NCBI GenBank assembly: GCA_022565195.1
Contig: JADFJZ010000022.1
Coordinates: forward strand, 1-9,057
DNA length: 9,057 nucleotides
DNA from: Planctomycetota bacterium
Lineage (GTDB): Bacteria; Planctomycetota; Phycisphaerae; UBA1845; CAIVHJ01
Reading direction: 5' to 3'
Position numbers and translations under genes: made by a program. Below, piece after piece: positions 1 through 5,771 of the stretch (position 1 is the stretch's first letter; every line of letters begins with the position of its first letter). The notes under the pieces are model-generated. The model saw only the letters and a list, made by a program, of their open reading frames with translations. It was not told the DNA's origin and made no database searches.

Positions 1-110
1 TAAGACACCAGGTTGGTAATGATGTGGCCTCACCGCTCACGCTACTGCACTGTTGGTGAGGATGAACACGTTCCAGATCGAGCAACACGATTCCTACGAT
101 CAATCATCTT

Positions 111-150
111 CTCTTTCTTTGTGTCTTGGTGTCTTGGTGGCCTTCTTCTC
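111..150. repeat. Short tandem CACCAAGACA-type repeat
   Basis: On the plus strand the octamer GTGTCTTG occurs twice back to back (121-128, 129-136) and is followed by a degenerate third unit (GTGGCCTT). Read on the minus strand this is CCACCAAGACACCAAGACAC. A 9-bp inverted copy, AAGACACCA, lies at 2-10 and matches TGGTGTCTT at 127-135. As I recall, CACCAAGACACCAAG-type strings recur between genes in planctomycetes and some other environmental bacteria, and give spurious peptides rich in TKTPRHKE; that is from memory, not from a search. The repeat lies just past the last gene of the minus-strand operon. Confidence 0.5.
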
Positions 151-167
151 GTTTTGAACTTCGGTGG

Positions 168-1988
168 TTACTGCTGTTTCGCGTGGACCAGCATGATGAG
201 CGGCTTGTTTGCCCAGGTGATCGGCGAGCGTTCCTCGGGCAGGCGCTCGCCCGGCGGCAGCGCGTAGTAGCCGTCGGCCAGGATGGCGTCGACATCGACT
301 CCTTCGGTGCCGTTCAGCGGGACAATCAGTCGATCGGGCCAGCCGGCGCGGTCCCGTGGCCAACTGGCGATAATTTTCGGCAAATGGACGATGGGCGTCG
401 AGGTGAAATCGACGGGCGGGAAGTTGTACGGCGCGGGTTCGCGCAGGACGGCGATGGCGGTTGAATCCACCCGAGCCGAAGGGAAGCCCGCGGCTCCTTG
501 GTGCGTCAGTTGTGCGGCGAGTTGGTATCGCGTATCGGCGTCCGTTTCGGCGTGGTGCAGGCTCTCCAGGTATGAGAGCGTCGGCCAGGCGAGCGCGGTA
601 GCGGCGGCCAGTGAATACAACGTGCCCTGATACCACTTGCTCGCCAGGAATCGGAACAGCCCGGCCGAGAGCAGGATGCAAAGGATGGCGCTGGGGAAGA
701 TGGTGAATCGGCCGTACTCACCCGGTTTGCCGGCCGCGAGCCCGGCGAACTGCACGAAGAACACCGCGGCGGGGACGACGAGCAGCAATGTTCGCCGCCA
801 ATCCCAACCCCACAGCGCCACCAGCATGAGCAAACCGGCGACGATCACAAACAGCGACGAACCCTGCGTCAGCAACGCAAAAGCGTTGGCCAGGCCGGCG
901 CCGAAGTCGCTCCAATGGTACATAGCGGTCGAATTGCCGAGGTTGGATCGCAGAACGTCACGATCGACGAACACATTGATGATTACGTAGGGATTGGTCA
1001 CGCAATAGGTCAGCGCCCCGATGGCGCCGAAGGCGAAGGTTCGCGCCAGACGTTCGGATGTGCTGGCACGAGTCAGAAACTCCGCCAGCGGAATGAGCAC
1101 GAAGATCCACAAGCTCGACAGCACCATGCCCAGCGCCAGGCCGCAGGACAGCGCCAGCATGAAGCGGTGCCGCACGCCGCCGGTCTCGACGTACTTCAGC
1201 GCCCACAACACCGCCCAGAGCATGAGCACGGCGCCGGGCAAGTGCGGTTTGGATTCGTGCGACAGCGCCACCACCGCCGGCAGCAGTGCGAACAGCAGCG
1301 CCGCGGTCGCCCCCGATCGCCAATCGCCGAGACGCCAGCCGATGGCATACACGATCCACACGCCCAGCAACCCCCACAGCACGACATACGCGCGGCCGAT
1401 GACGTAGAACTTGGCGAACTGCGCGGGTTCGTTGAGGAAGTCACTCAGGCCGGAAATTTGAGCCCAGCCAGTCATCGACGCCAGCTTGATCAACCCGCCC
1501 AGCGGGTAAATGAACAGTCCGCCGTATTGATACAACCTGGGGTCCAGCTTGAGGTTCGCGGGGTCCATCTCGCGCATGGCCCGGAAGGTGATCATTTCGT
1601 CGGGTTGGCTGGAGAACAGCAGATAGCGGCTGTAGATCTCGGCGATGCGCTCGTCGCTCTCGTTCAGTATAACGGGCATGTCTCCGATCTCGACCGGATC
1701 GGGATCGACATCCGCGCCGCGCACCTTCAAATCGTCCGGCTGGGCAGCGCGCAGCTCGGCCACTCGGGTCCGGTTCCACTGCGAGTCCGCCGGAAACAGA
1801 TAGCGATCGCGCTCAGGCGAGTGCAGCCCCCAGCCGAGTCCCCAAATGCTGCAAGCCAGATAGACCAGCATGACCAACGGCAGCGCGGGAAAGTGTCTTC
1901 GGACTCGCTGCGGTGGGGCGGGAGCGGCTGATGCCTGTTCAAACGCCAGGAGCTCTTCGGATCGGGCGTGCTGTCCAGAGTCGCTCAT
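168..1988 (-). CDS. GT-C-fold membrane glycosyltransferase (GT39/PMT-like)
   Basis: Predicted 606-residue polytopic inner-membrane protein. Proteins of this type move a sugar from a polyprenyl-phosphate donor onto lipid or protein on the outer face of the membrane; donor and acceptor here are unknown. After a polar 30-residue N-terminus come a helix at about 34-54 and a long extracytoplasmic loop (about 55-190) with acidic residues E59 and D61 just after the first helix, where GT-C enzymes keep their catalytic acid. The loop includes YQYGGLFIYP at 153-162. About nine further hydrophobic segments follow between 196 and 472, then a soluble tail of about 130 residues. GEYGRFTIFP (423-432) resembles the late motif of ArnT/PMT-type proteins. 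The ATG at 1988 is chosen because GGAGG (1995-1999) sits 6 nt upstream and because it overlaps the ubiA stop as ATGA, suggesting translational coupling. The frame stays open well upstream inside ubiA, but that part is a shadow. The fold class is fairly sure; the substrate is not. Confidence 0.8.
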   Translation of the reverse strand: MSDSGQHARSEELLAFEQASAAPAPPQRVRRHFPALPLVMLVYLACSIWGLGWGLHSPERDRYLFPADSQWNRTRVAELRAAQPDDLKVRGADVDPDPVEIGDMPVILNESDERIAEIYSRYLLFSSQPDEMITFRAMREMDPANLKLDPRLYQYGGLFIYPLGGLIKLASMTGWAQISGLSDFLNEPAQFAKFYVIGRAYVVLWGLLGVWIVYAIGWRLGDWRSGATAALLFALLPAVVALSHESKPHLPGAVLMLWAVLWALKYVETGGVRHRFMLALSCGLALGMVLSSLWIFVLIPLAEFLTRASTSERLARTFAFGAIGALTYCVTNPYVIINVFVDRDVLRSNLGNSTAMYHWSDFGAGLANAFALLTQGSSLFVIVAGLLMLVALWGWDWRRTLLLVVPAAVFFVQFAGLAAGKPGEYGRFTIFPSAILCILLSAGLFRFLASKWYQGTLYSLAAATALAWPTLSYLESLHHAETDADTRYQLAAQLTHQGAAGFPSARVDSTAIAVLREPAPYNFPPVDFTSTPIVHLPKIIASWPRDRAGWPDRLIVPLNGTEGVDVDAILADGYYALPPGERLPEERSPITWANKPLIMLVHAKQQ

Positions 1989-2908
1989 GCGGCGCCTCCG
2001 ATGGTGAACGGCGGTTTGAGCGCGAACAGAATGTCGGCCACGGTGACGATGCCCATGACCACGCTGACCACGCCGTTGACCGTGAAAAACGCCATGTTGA
2101 CACGGGAGAAGTCGTGCGGATGAACGATCGCGTTCTCGACGGCCAGCAGCACCGCCACGATGCCGACGCCGATCCAGTACAGCCAGCCGAGCTGGGCCTG
2201 GACGCCGACAGCGGCGAGCAATACGACGGTCAGCAAGTGCGCCCCGCGCGCGATCCACAGCGCTGCGGCCGGTCCCATTTTTGCGGGCAGCGAGTGCAGC
2301 CCTTCTCGTCGGTCGAAGTCGAGGTCCTGACAGGCGTAGATGATGTCGAAGCCGGCGATCCACATCGTGACCGCGCCGACGAGCAGCACCGCCGGCCAAC
2401 CGATCGACGCCGGATCGATGGCCAGCCAGGCCGCCGCCGGGGACAGCGCGATGGCGCTGCCGAGGTAGAAATGGGACCACCGCGTGAAGAACTTGCAATA
2501 AGAGTAGCCGCACAGGTAAGCGAGAACAGGCACCGCGAGAATCGCCGGCCAATAGTTGCCGTAGAAGACGCCAAAGCCCACGCAGCCCAGCACGAAACCG
2601 CCGGCGCAAAGCACGAAGAAGCCCCACGCCTGCCGCCGGCTGATGCGGCCGGCGGGGATGGGCCGGTTCCGGGTGCGCGGGTTGCGGGCATCGACGTCAG
2701 CATCGACGATGCGGTTGAAGGTCATCGCGACACTGCGGGCAGCCACCATGCACAGGATCAGCAAAGCGAACTGGCCCCAGCCGGGCACCCCCGCCTCCAA
2801 TTCGCGGCCGGCCAGAAAAGCGCCGATGATCGCGAACGGCAGCGCGAAGATCGAGTGGCCGAACTTGATCATCTCCGCCCAGGTTGTGGTCGCGGTCAGC
2901 ACAGACAT
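1985..2908 (-). CDS. ubiA: UbiA-family polyprenyltransferase (MqnP-like)
   Basis: A 307-residue multi-helix membrane enzyme that transfers a polyprenyl chain from polyprenyl diphosphate to an aromatic acid in quinone biosynthesis. Both Mg-diphosphate-binding Asp motifs are present: N65-x3-D69-x3-D73 (NRIVDADVD), followed by RNPRTRNRPIPAGR, and D195-x3-D199 in YACQDLDFDRREGLHSLP. The second motif, with DxDFDRxEGLHSxP, is the form I associate with the UbiA-like group of futalosine-pathway bacteria (MqnP) rather than with E. coli UbiA. The likely substrate is therefore a 1,4-dihydroxy-6-naphthoate-type acid, though 4-hydroxybenzoate cannot be excluded. Length is normal for the family. The gene starts 6 nt after the ubiX stop, with only a weak AGAAG ribosome site inside the end of ubiX, and its stop overlaps the next gene by 4 nt. 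Family assignment is very sure; pathway assignment is inference. Confidence 0.93.
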   Translation of the reverse strand: MSVLTATTTWAEMIKFGHSIFALPFAIIGAFLAGRELEAGVPGWGQFALLILCMVAARSVAMTFNRIVDADVDARNPRTRNRPIPAGRISRRQAWGFFVLCAGGFVLGCVGFGVFYGNYWPAILAVPVLAYLCGYSYCKFFTRWSHFYLGSAIALSPAAAWLAIDPASIGWPAVLLVGAVTMWIAGFDIIYACQDLDFDRREGLHSLPAKMGPAAALWIARGAHLLTVVLLAAVGVQAQLGWLYWIGVGIVAVLLAVENAIVHPHDFSRVNMAFFTVNGVVSVVMGIVTVADILFALKPPFTIGGAA

Positions 2909-2914
2909 TGGCTT

Positions 2915-3556
2915 CTAACGCTTCGCGGCTGGAGTCGGCTCGCCGGCCGCTCCATTTGCGATCCGGCCCGCCGCGGCGGGCTGCTCCCAGCGCGTGTTCA
3001 AGTCATGATCGACGTTCAGCAAGTCGAGGATCTTGCCCACAACGAAATCGACAATGTCGTCAACGCTTTGCGGCATCATGTAGAAGCCGGGATTGGCGGG
3101 GCACACGATCGCCCCGGCCTGGCTGAGCGTCAGAGCGTTCTTCAAGTCGATCTGGCTCATGGGCATCTCGCGATAGACCAACACCAGCCGCCGCGCTTCT
3201 TTGAGTGTCACTTGGGCGGCGCGATGAATCAAGTTGTCGCCCATGCCGGACGCCACGGCGCCGAAGGTGTTGGCGCTGCACGGGCAGATGACCATGCCGT
3301 CGGTCCGGTACGACCCGCTGGCGATGACGCTGCCGATGTCGTTGTGGGGGTGCAGGGTGATCCACTCGCAGGGGCGGCCGACGATCGACTGGGCCGTGAT
3401 ACCGTGAATACCGAGTTCCTCGGCGAACAACCGCTTGCCGTAGGGGGAGAACACGACGTGAACGTGCCGCCTTGCGTCGGTCAGCAGTTGGATCAGCCGC
3501 CGCGCATAGCCCGCGCCGCTGGCGCCGGTCACCGCGACAATGATATTTCTGTTCAT
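2915..3556 (-). CDS. ubiX: UbiX-type flavin prenyltransferase
   Basis: A 213-residue soluble flavoprotein of the UbiX/Pad1 family, which joins a dimethylallyl group to reduced FMN to make prenylated FMN, the cofactor of UbiD decarboxylases. The Rossmann-like start GASGAGYA (11-18), ICPCSANTFGAVASG (90-104) and NPGFY (155-159) are diagnostic. Aligned by eye with Pseudomonas aeruginosa UbiX as I remember it, the active-site residues E49, R122, K129, R139, E140 and Y169 correspond to E47, R112, K119, R129, E130 and Y159. The residue matching R185 is K175. About 25 extra Ala/Gly/Pro-rich residues follow the catalytic core. The ATG at 3556 is chosen because GGGAGGA (3565-3571) lies 8 nt upstream and the protein begins at the canonical first strand; an in-frame extension to 3670 only runs through the preceding gene. 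No ubiD lies in the window. Confidence 0.95.
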   Translation of the reverse strand: MNRNIIVAVTGASGAGYARRLIQLLTDARRHVHVVFSPYGKRLFAEELGIHGITAQSIVGRPCEWITLHPHNDIGSVIASGSYRTDGMVICPCSANTFGAVASGMGDNLIHRAAQVTLKEARRLVLVYREMPMSQIDLKNALTLSQAGAIVCPANPGFYMMPQSVDDIVDFVVGKILDLLNVDHDLNTRWEQPAAAGRIANGAAGEPTPAAKR

Positions 3557-3561
3557 GCGTT

Positions 3562-5421
3562 CTATCCTCCCGCCGCTTGCGTGCGGCCCATGCCGCCGAC
3601 CAGCATGGCGTGTCGGGCGCGGCTGACGAAGCGGCTGCCGGTGTGCTCGTTCATGAGTTCCTTGAAGCATTCGCGGGCTTCATCTCGTTCGCCCGCAGCC
3701 GCCAGGGCGGCGCCAAGCCGAAAGAGCATTTCCGCACTCGTGTCACCGTCTGGAAAGCGCTCGCGAAGCTCCTTCAATTCGCGGAGGCGATCCTCCGCGT
3801 GTGAGCGAGCCAGCGCTCTTTTCAGCTCGATGTTATCCGTGATCGCGCAGTTCGGGAAGCGCTGGAGGATTGAAGCCAGGTTCTGAGAGTGTTTGGCATG
3901 GCGGGCATCACAATTGAGGTACGCGATCAACGGCGCGTCGCCGTACACGTCGCTCCTGTTGCGCCGGAGAAGCTCAAGCATCTCCGACGCACGATCCTCG
4001 AAGTTCAAGTACTCGTCTTCGAGACTCGCTTCCGGCGGCTTCTTGGCCAATAGATCCTCAAGCGTGGTGGCATCGGACGCGCCACGACCTGGTCGGTCGC
4101 GCGTACGTGCCACCACGGCCAGCTCGCGGATGGCCTGATCGATATCTCCGGCCCGGGCGTGCAACCGGGCCAGTCGGAATCGCGCCACTTTGGCGAGCGG
4201 CGAGTCCGGGTACTTGGTTGTAAGTGCCTCCCACGCGGCGCGCGAGGCCACGCTCGGAAAGTCTGAATGGAATCGCAGCACACCATCTCGTTGGAACGCC
4301 TCAGAATCGATGCGCATATCGAGCGCTCGGCCCTTGATATAAAGGACGCACGGGCTATAGCGGCTCGTGGGAAAGTCCCGCAGGAACTTGTCGGATTCGA
4401 GGACCACTCGGTATTTCCACCAGGCGCTGGCCTGGAGGTATTCAAGCCTTTCGGCTTCAACAGCCGCCCGAAGCCCGAGCACTTCTTCGCGGCTGTTCCC
4501 ATCAGGTCCATCCCGCTGCGATTGGAAGAAGTTGAGCGCCGCACGCTCCAGCTCCGCCGCCGGGGGCGCGGCCGGACCCAGGCGGCCCTGCAAGCGACGC
4601 GCGATGCTGCGGGAGACTGCGCCGGCATCGGCGGCTGCGAAGTACTCGACCGAGCGCGGACCGCAATGGCGTTCGAAGAGCCGGTAGTGCAACTCGTCCC
4701 GGCCGACCTTGTAGATGAACAGGAACCACGGCGTCAGAAACATGATCGCCAGCAAGGGGGCGATGGCGCCGGGGCGGTAGTCTACGACGCGCGCGATGGT
4801 CAGCACGATGACCATCAGCGCGCAGGAGGCCAGCGCGGACATCAGCAGTGGGACGACCACCAACGCGCGCTCGATCTGCGGCGTGAGCACGTCCTCCGGC
4901 GCGAACGAACCGCGAGACGCAGTGAAGAAGTACACGCCGATCGGCACCAGACCCAGCAGGGCGGCCGCGAAGCGGAATTTCAGCTTCAGGCGGCTATAGG
5001 CTGCAATGAGGCAGGACAACAGCAGTGTCACACCCAGCCAGGGCATCACCGCCAGAACACTGACCATGACGCAGAACGGGATCGAGGATCGAAAACGGTA
5101 AAGAATCGAAACGAGGATCGGGATCGACACCAGCGAAGCGAGCAGCAAACCGATGACCACCGATTGCATGGGCACAAGCTGCAGGCTGATCGGCTGCATG
5201 AACAGATCGTGCAGCGTAATCTGAACATGCCCGGCGAAGTTGAGCGTGTTCTGGAAATTCACGATGTATTCTTCGTGCGTGGGCGGGAAGGGCCAGCCGT
5301 AGCGCAGCCAATACATGAAACAGCACATGCCCCCGAAGAGGGCCATGTTGGCGATCAAAAGGACGATGGCCCGCGTGCGGTACTTGGGCTCGGTTCGGGA
5401 CCAGACATCGTCGATAATCAC
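3562..5421 (-). CDS. Six-helix membrane protein with TPR-like C-terminal region
   Basis: I do not recognise a named family. From a GTG at 5421 the product has 619 residues. Hydrophobic segments lie at about 17-40, 84-108, 113-141, 150-168, 184-213 and 218-238, followed by about 380 soluble residues. The soluble part has helical, TPR-like or BamD/YbgF-like features: paired phrases such as FLRDFPTSRYSP, LTTKYPDSPLAKVARFRLARL and LKELRERFPDGDTSAEMLFRLG, where an aromatic-Pro turn precedes an Ala-rich helix. This suggests a protein-binding scaffold. It is probably the first gene of the operon and ends 5 nt before ubiX. The start is uncertain: the frame is open to a TTG at 5592 (676 residues), but that extension translates a palindromic repeat element, and the first ATG in frame falls inside helix 1. 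GTG 5421 is the only standard start codon between these limits, though it lacks a good ribosome site. The function is unknown. Confidence 0.75.
   Translation of the reverse strand: MIIDDVWSRTEPKYRTRAIVLLIANMALFGGMCCFMYWLRYGWPFPPTHEEYIVNFQNTLNFAGHVQITLHDLFMQPISLQLVPMQSVVIGLLLASLVSIPILVSILYRFRSSIPFCVMVSVLAVMPWLGVTLLLSCLIAAYSRLKLKFRFAAALLGLVPIGVYFFTASRGSFAPEDVLTPQIERALVVVPLLMSALASCALMVIVLTIARVVDYRPGAIAPLLAIMFLTPWFLFIYKVGRDELHYRLFERHCGPRSVEYFAAADAGAVSRSIARRLQGRLGPAAPPAAELERAALNFFQSQRDGPDGNSREEVLGLRAAVEAERLEYLQASAWWKYRVVLESDKFLRDFPTSRYSPCVLYIKGRALDMRIDSEAFQRDGVLRFHSDFPSVASRAAWEALTTKYPDSPLAKVARFRLARLHARAGDIDQAIRELAVVARTRDRPGRGASDATTLEDLLAKKPPEASLEDEYLNFEDRASEMLELLRRNRSDVYGDAPLIAYLNCDARHAKHSQNLASILQRFPNCAITDNIELKRALARSHAEDRLRELKELRERFPDGDTSAEMLFRLGAALAAAGERDEARECFKELMNEHTGSRFVSRARHAMLVGGMGRTQAAGG
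3565..3571 (-). promoter_or_regulatory. Ribosome binding site of ubiX
   Basis: GGGAGGA on the minus strand, 8 nt before the ubiX ATG at 3556. It lies within the last codons of the preceding membrane protein gene, whose TAG is at 3562-3564. Ribosomes ending that gene therefore finish on top of the ubiX start region, which fits translational coupling or re-initiation and fixes the ubiX start. Confidence 0.8.
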
Positions 5422-5455
5422 TGTGGACGGCGTGTCAATCGCAGCACCTGCTTTT

Positions 5456-5483
5456 GTTCTAGGCTCTGTCGGAAAACACCCAA
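5456..5483 (-). promoter_or_regulatory. Weak candidate promoter for the minus-strand operon
   Basis: On the minus strand, TTGGGT (5478-5483) lies 16 nt from TAGAAC (5456-5461), a partial match to sigma-70 -35 and -10 boxes. The -35-like box is inside the palindromic element and the -10-like box lies just outside its edge. A transcript would start near 5448, upstream of the GTG at 5421. The match is poor and could be chance; it is listed because no better minus-strand promoter was seen in 5422-5771. Confidence 0.2.
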
Positions 5484-5590
5484 GGAGCCGCAGACGGAAT
5501 GAAATCCCGACTTGTCGGGAGTCTGCGCGAGGCCTCGCGCGGGTTAAAACCCGCGGCTCCTTGAAAGAATCCGAGTCTTCAGACAGAGCC
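5462..5590. repeat. 129-bp multi-hairpin element with terminal inverted repeats
   Basis: The ends are a perfect 9-bp inverted repeat, GGCTCTGTC (5462-5470) and GACAGAGCC (5582-5590), extending with two mismatches to 14 of 16 positions. Inside are nested inverted repeats: CAAGGAGCCGC (5481-5491) with GCGGCTCCTTG (5553-5563); CGCAGAC (5489-5495) with GTCTGCG (5521-5527), enclosing TCCCGAC-TT-GTCGGGA (5505-5520); the 16-bp perfect palindrome GCGCGAGGCCTCGCGC (5525-5540); and CGCGGGTT-AA-AACCCGCG (5538-5555). There is no room for a transposase, so it resembles a MITE or a REP/BIME-type unit moved in trans. No clear target-site duplication was seen. It sits directly upstream of the minus-strand operon and adds an open in-frame N-terminal extension to its first gene. 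Confidence 0.8.
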
Positions 5591-5599
5591 AAGTGCTCC

Positions 5600-5618
5600 T
5601 TGATGCATAAGTTGATGC
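5600..5618. repeat. Pair of 8-bp direct repeats
   Basis: TTGATGCA occurs at 5600-5607 and again at 5612-5618 preceded by its first T at 5611-5612, so the two copies start about 11 to 12 bp apart, close to one helical turn. This spacing between divergent genes could suit a dimeric regulator. With only two short copies, chance is a real alternative. Confidence 0.25.
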
Positions 5619-5688
5619 ACCCCTGCGCCCCCCGCCCGGATCAGATCGGCCACACTTCACGCAGTAGAATCTTGCCGCCAAATTGGAA

Positions 5689-5718
5689 TTGGTTCGGCTC
5701 CGTCGCGCCGGTTATAAT
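5689..5718 (+). promoter_or_regulatory. Sigma-70-like promoter of the exchanger unit
   Basis: A perfect TATAAT at 5713-5718 is preceded, 18 nt away, by TTGGTT (5689-5694), which keeps the TTG of a -35 box. Transcription would start near 5725, giving a leader of about 47 nt before the ATG at 5772. It is the clearest promoter in the window and fits the gene layout. Confidence 0.6.
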
Positions 5719-5758
5719 GACTCGCCGCCGGTCGTCGATCGGCTCCCGATCTCGAGAC

Positions 5759-5763
5759 GAGGA
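5759..5763 (+). promoter_or_regulatory. Ribosome binding site of the exchanger gene
   Basis: GAGGA lies 8 nt before the ATG at 5772 and supports that start codon. Confidence 0.65.
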
Positions 5764-5771
5764 TAGATTCG

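Noticed and set aside
28..61. 7-bp inverted repeat CCTCACC / GGTGAGG as a terminator of the minus-strand operon
   Set aside because: The stem is short with a 20-nt loop and no T run, and it is more than 100 nt past the stop codon; not enough to call.
100..681. 193-codon minus-strand frame ending in a TKTPRHKE-like tail
   Set aside because: It overlaps the glycosyltransferase in another frame and its end is the translated CACCAAGACA-type repeat, a familiar false peptide.
915..1931. 338-codon open frame on the plus strand
   Set aside because: It is antisense to the glycosyltransferase gene and has low-complexity His/Gln/Arg-rich composition and no motif.
1989..2627. N-terminal extension of the glycosyltransferase frame through ubiA
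   Set aside because: The frame is open but out of phase with ubiA and Arg-rich; the ATG at 1988 has a good ribosome site and an ATGA overlap.
1913..3886. 657-codon open frame on the plus strand across ubiA and ubiX
   Set aside because: It is antisense to clearly conserved genes, and its product is rich in Arg, His, Gln, Asp and Gly with no recognisable domain, as expected of a GC-rich shadow frame.
5402..5438. Perfect TTGACA (minus strand) as a -35 box near the start of the membrane-protein gene
   Set aside because: The best -10 at proper spacing (TATCGA) is poor, and transcription would start downstream of the only plausible start codon.
4267..5502. 411-codon open frame on the plus strand
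   Set aside because: It is antisense to the TPR-like membrane protein, with Gln/Arg/His-rich composition typical of a shadow.
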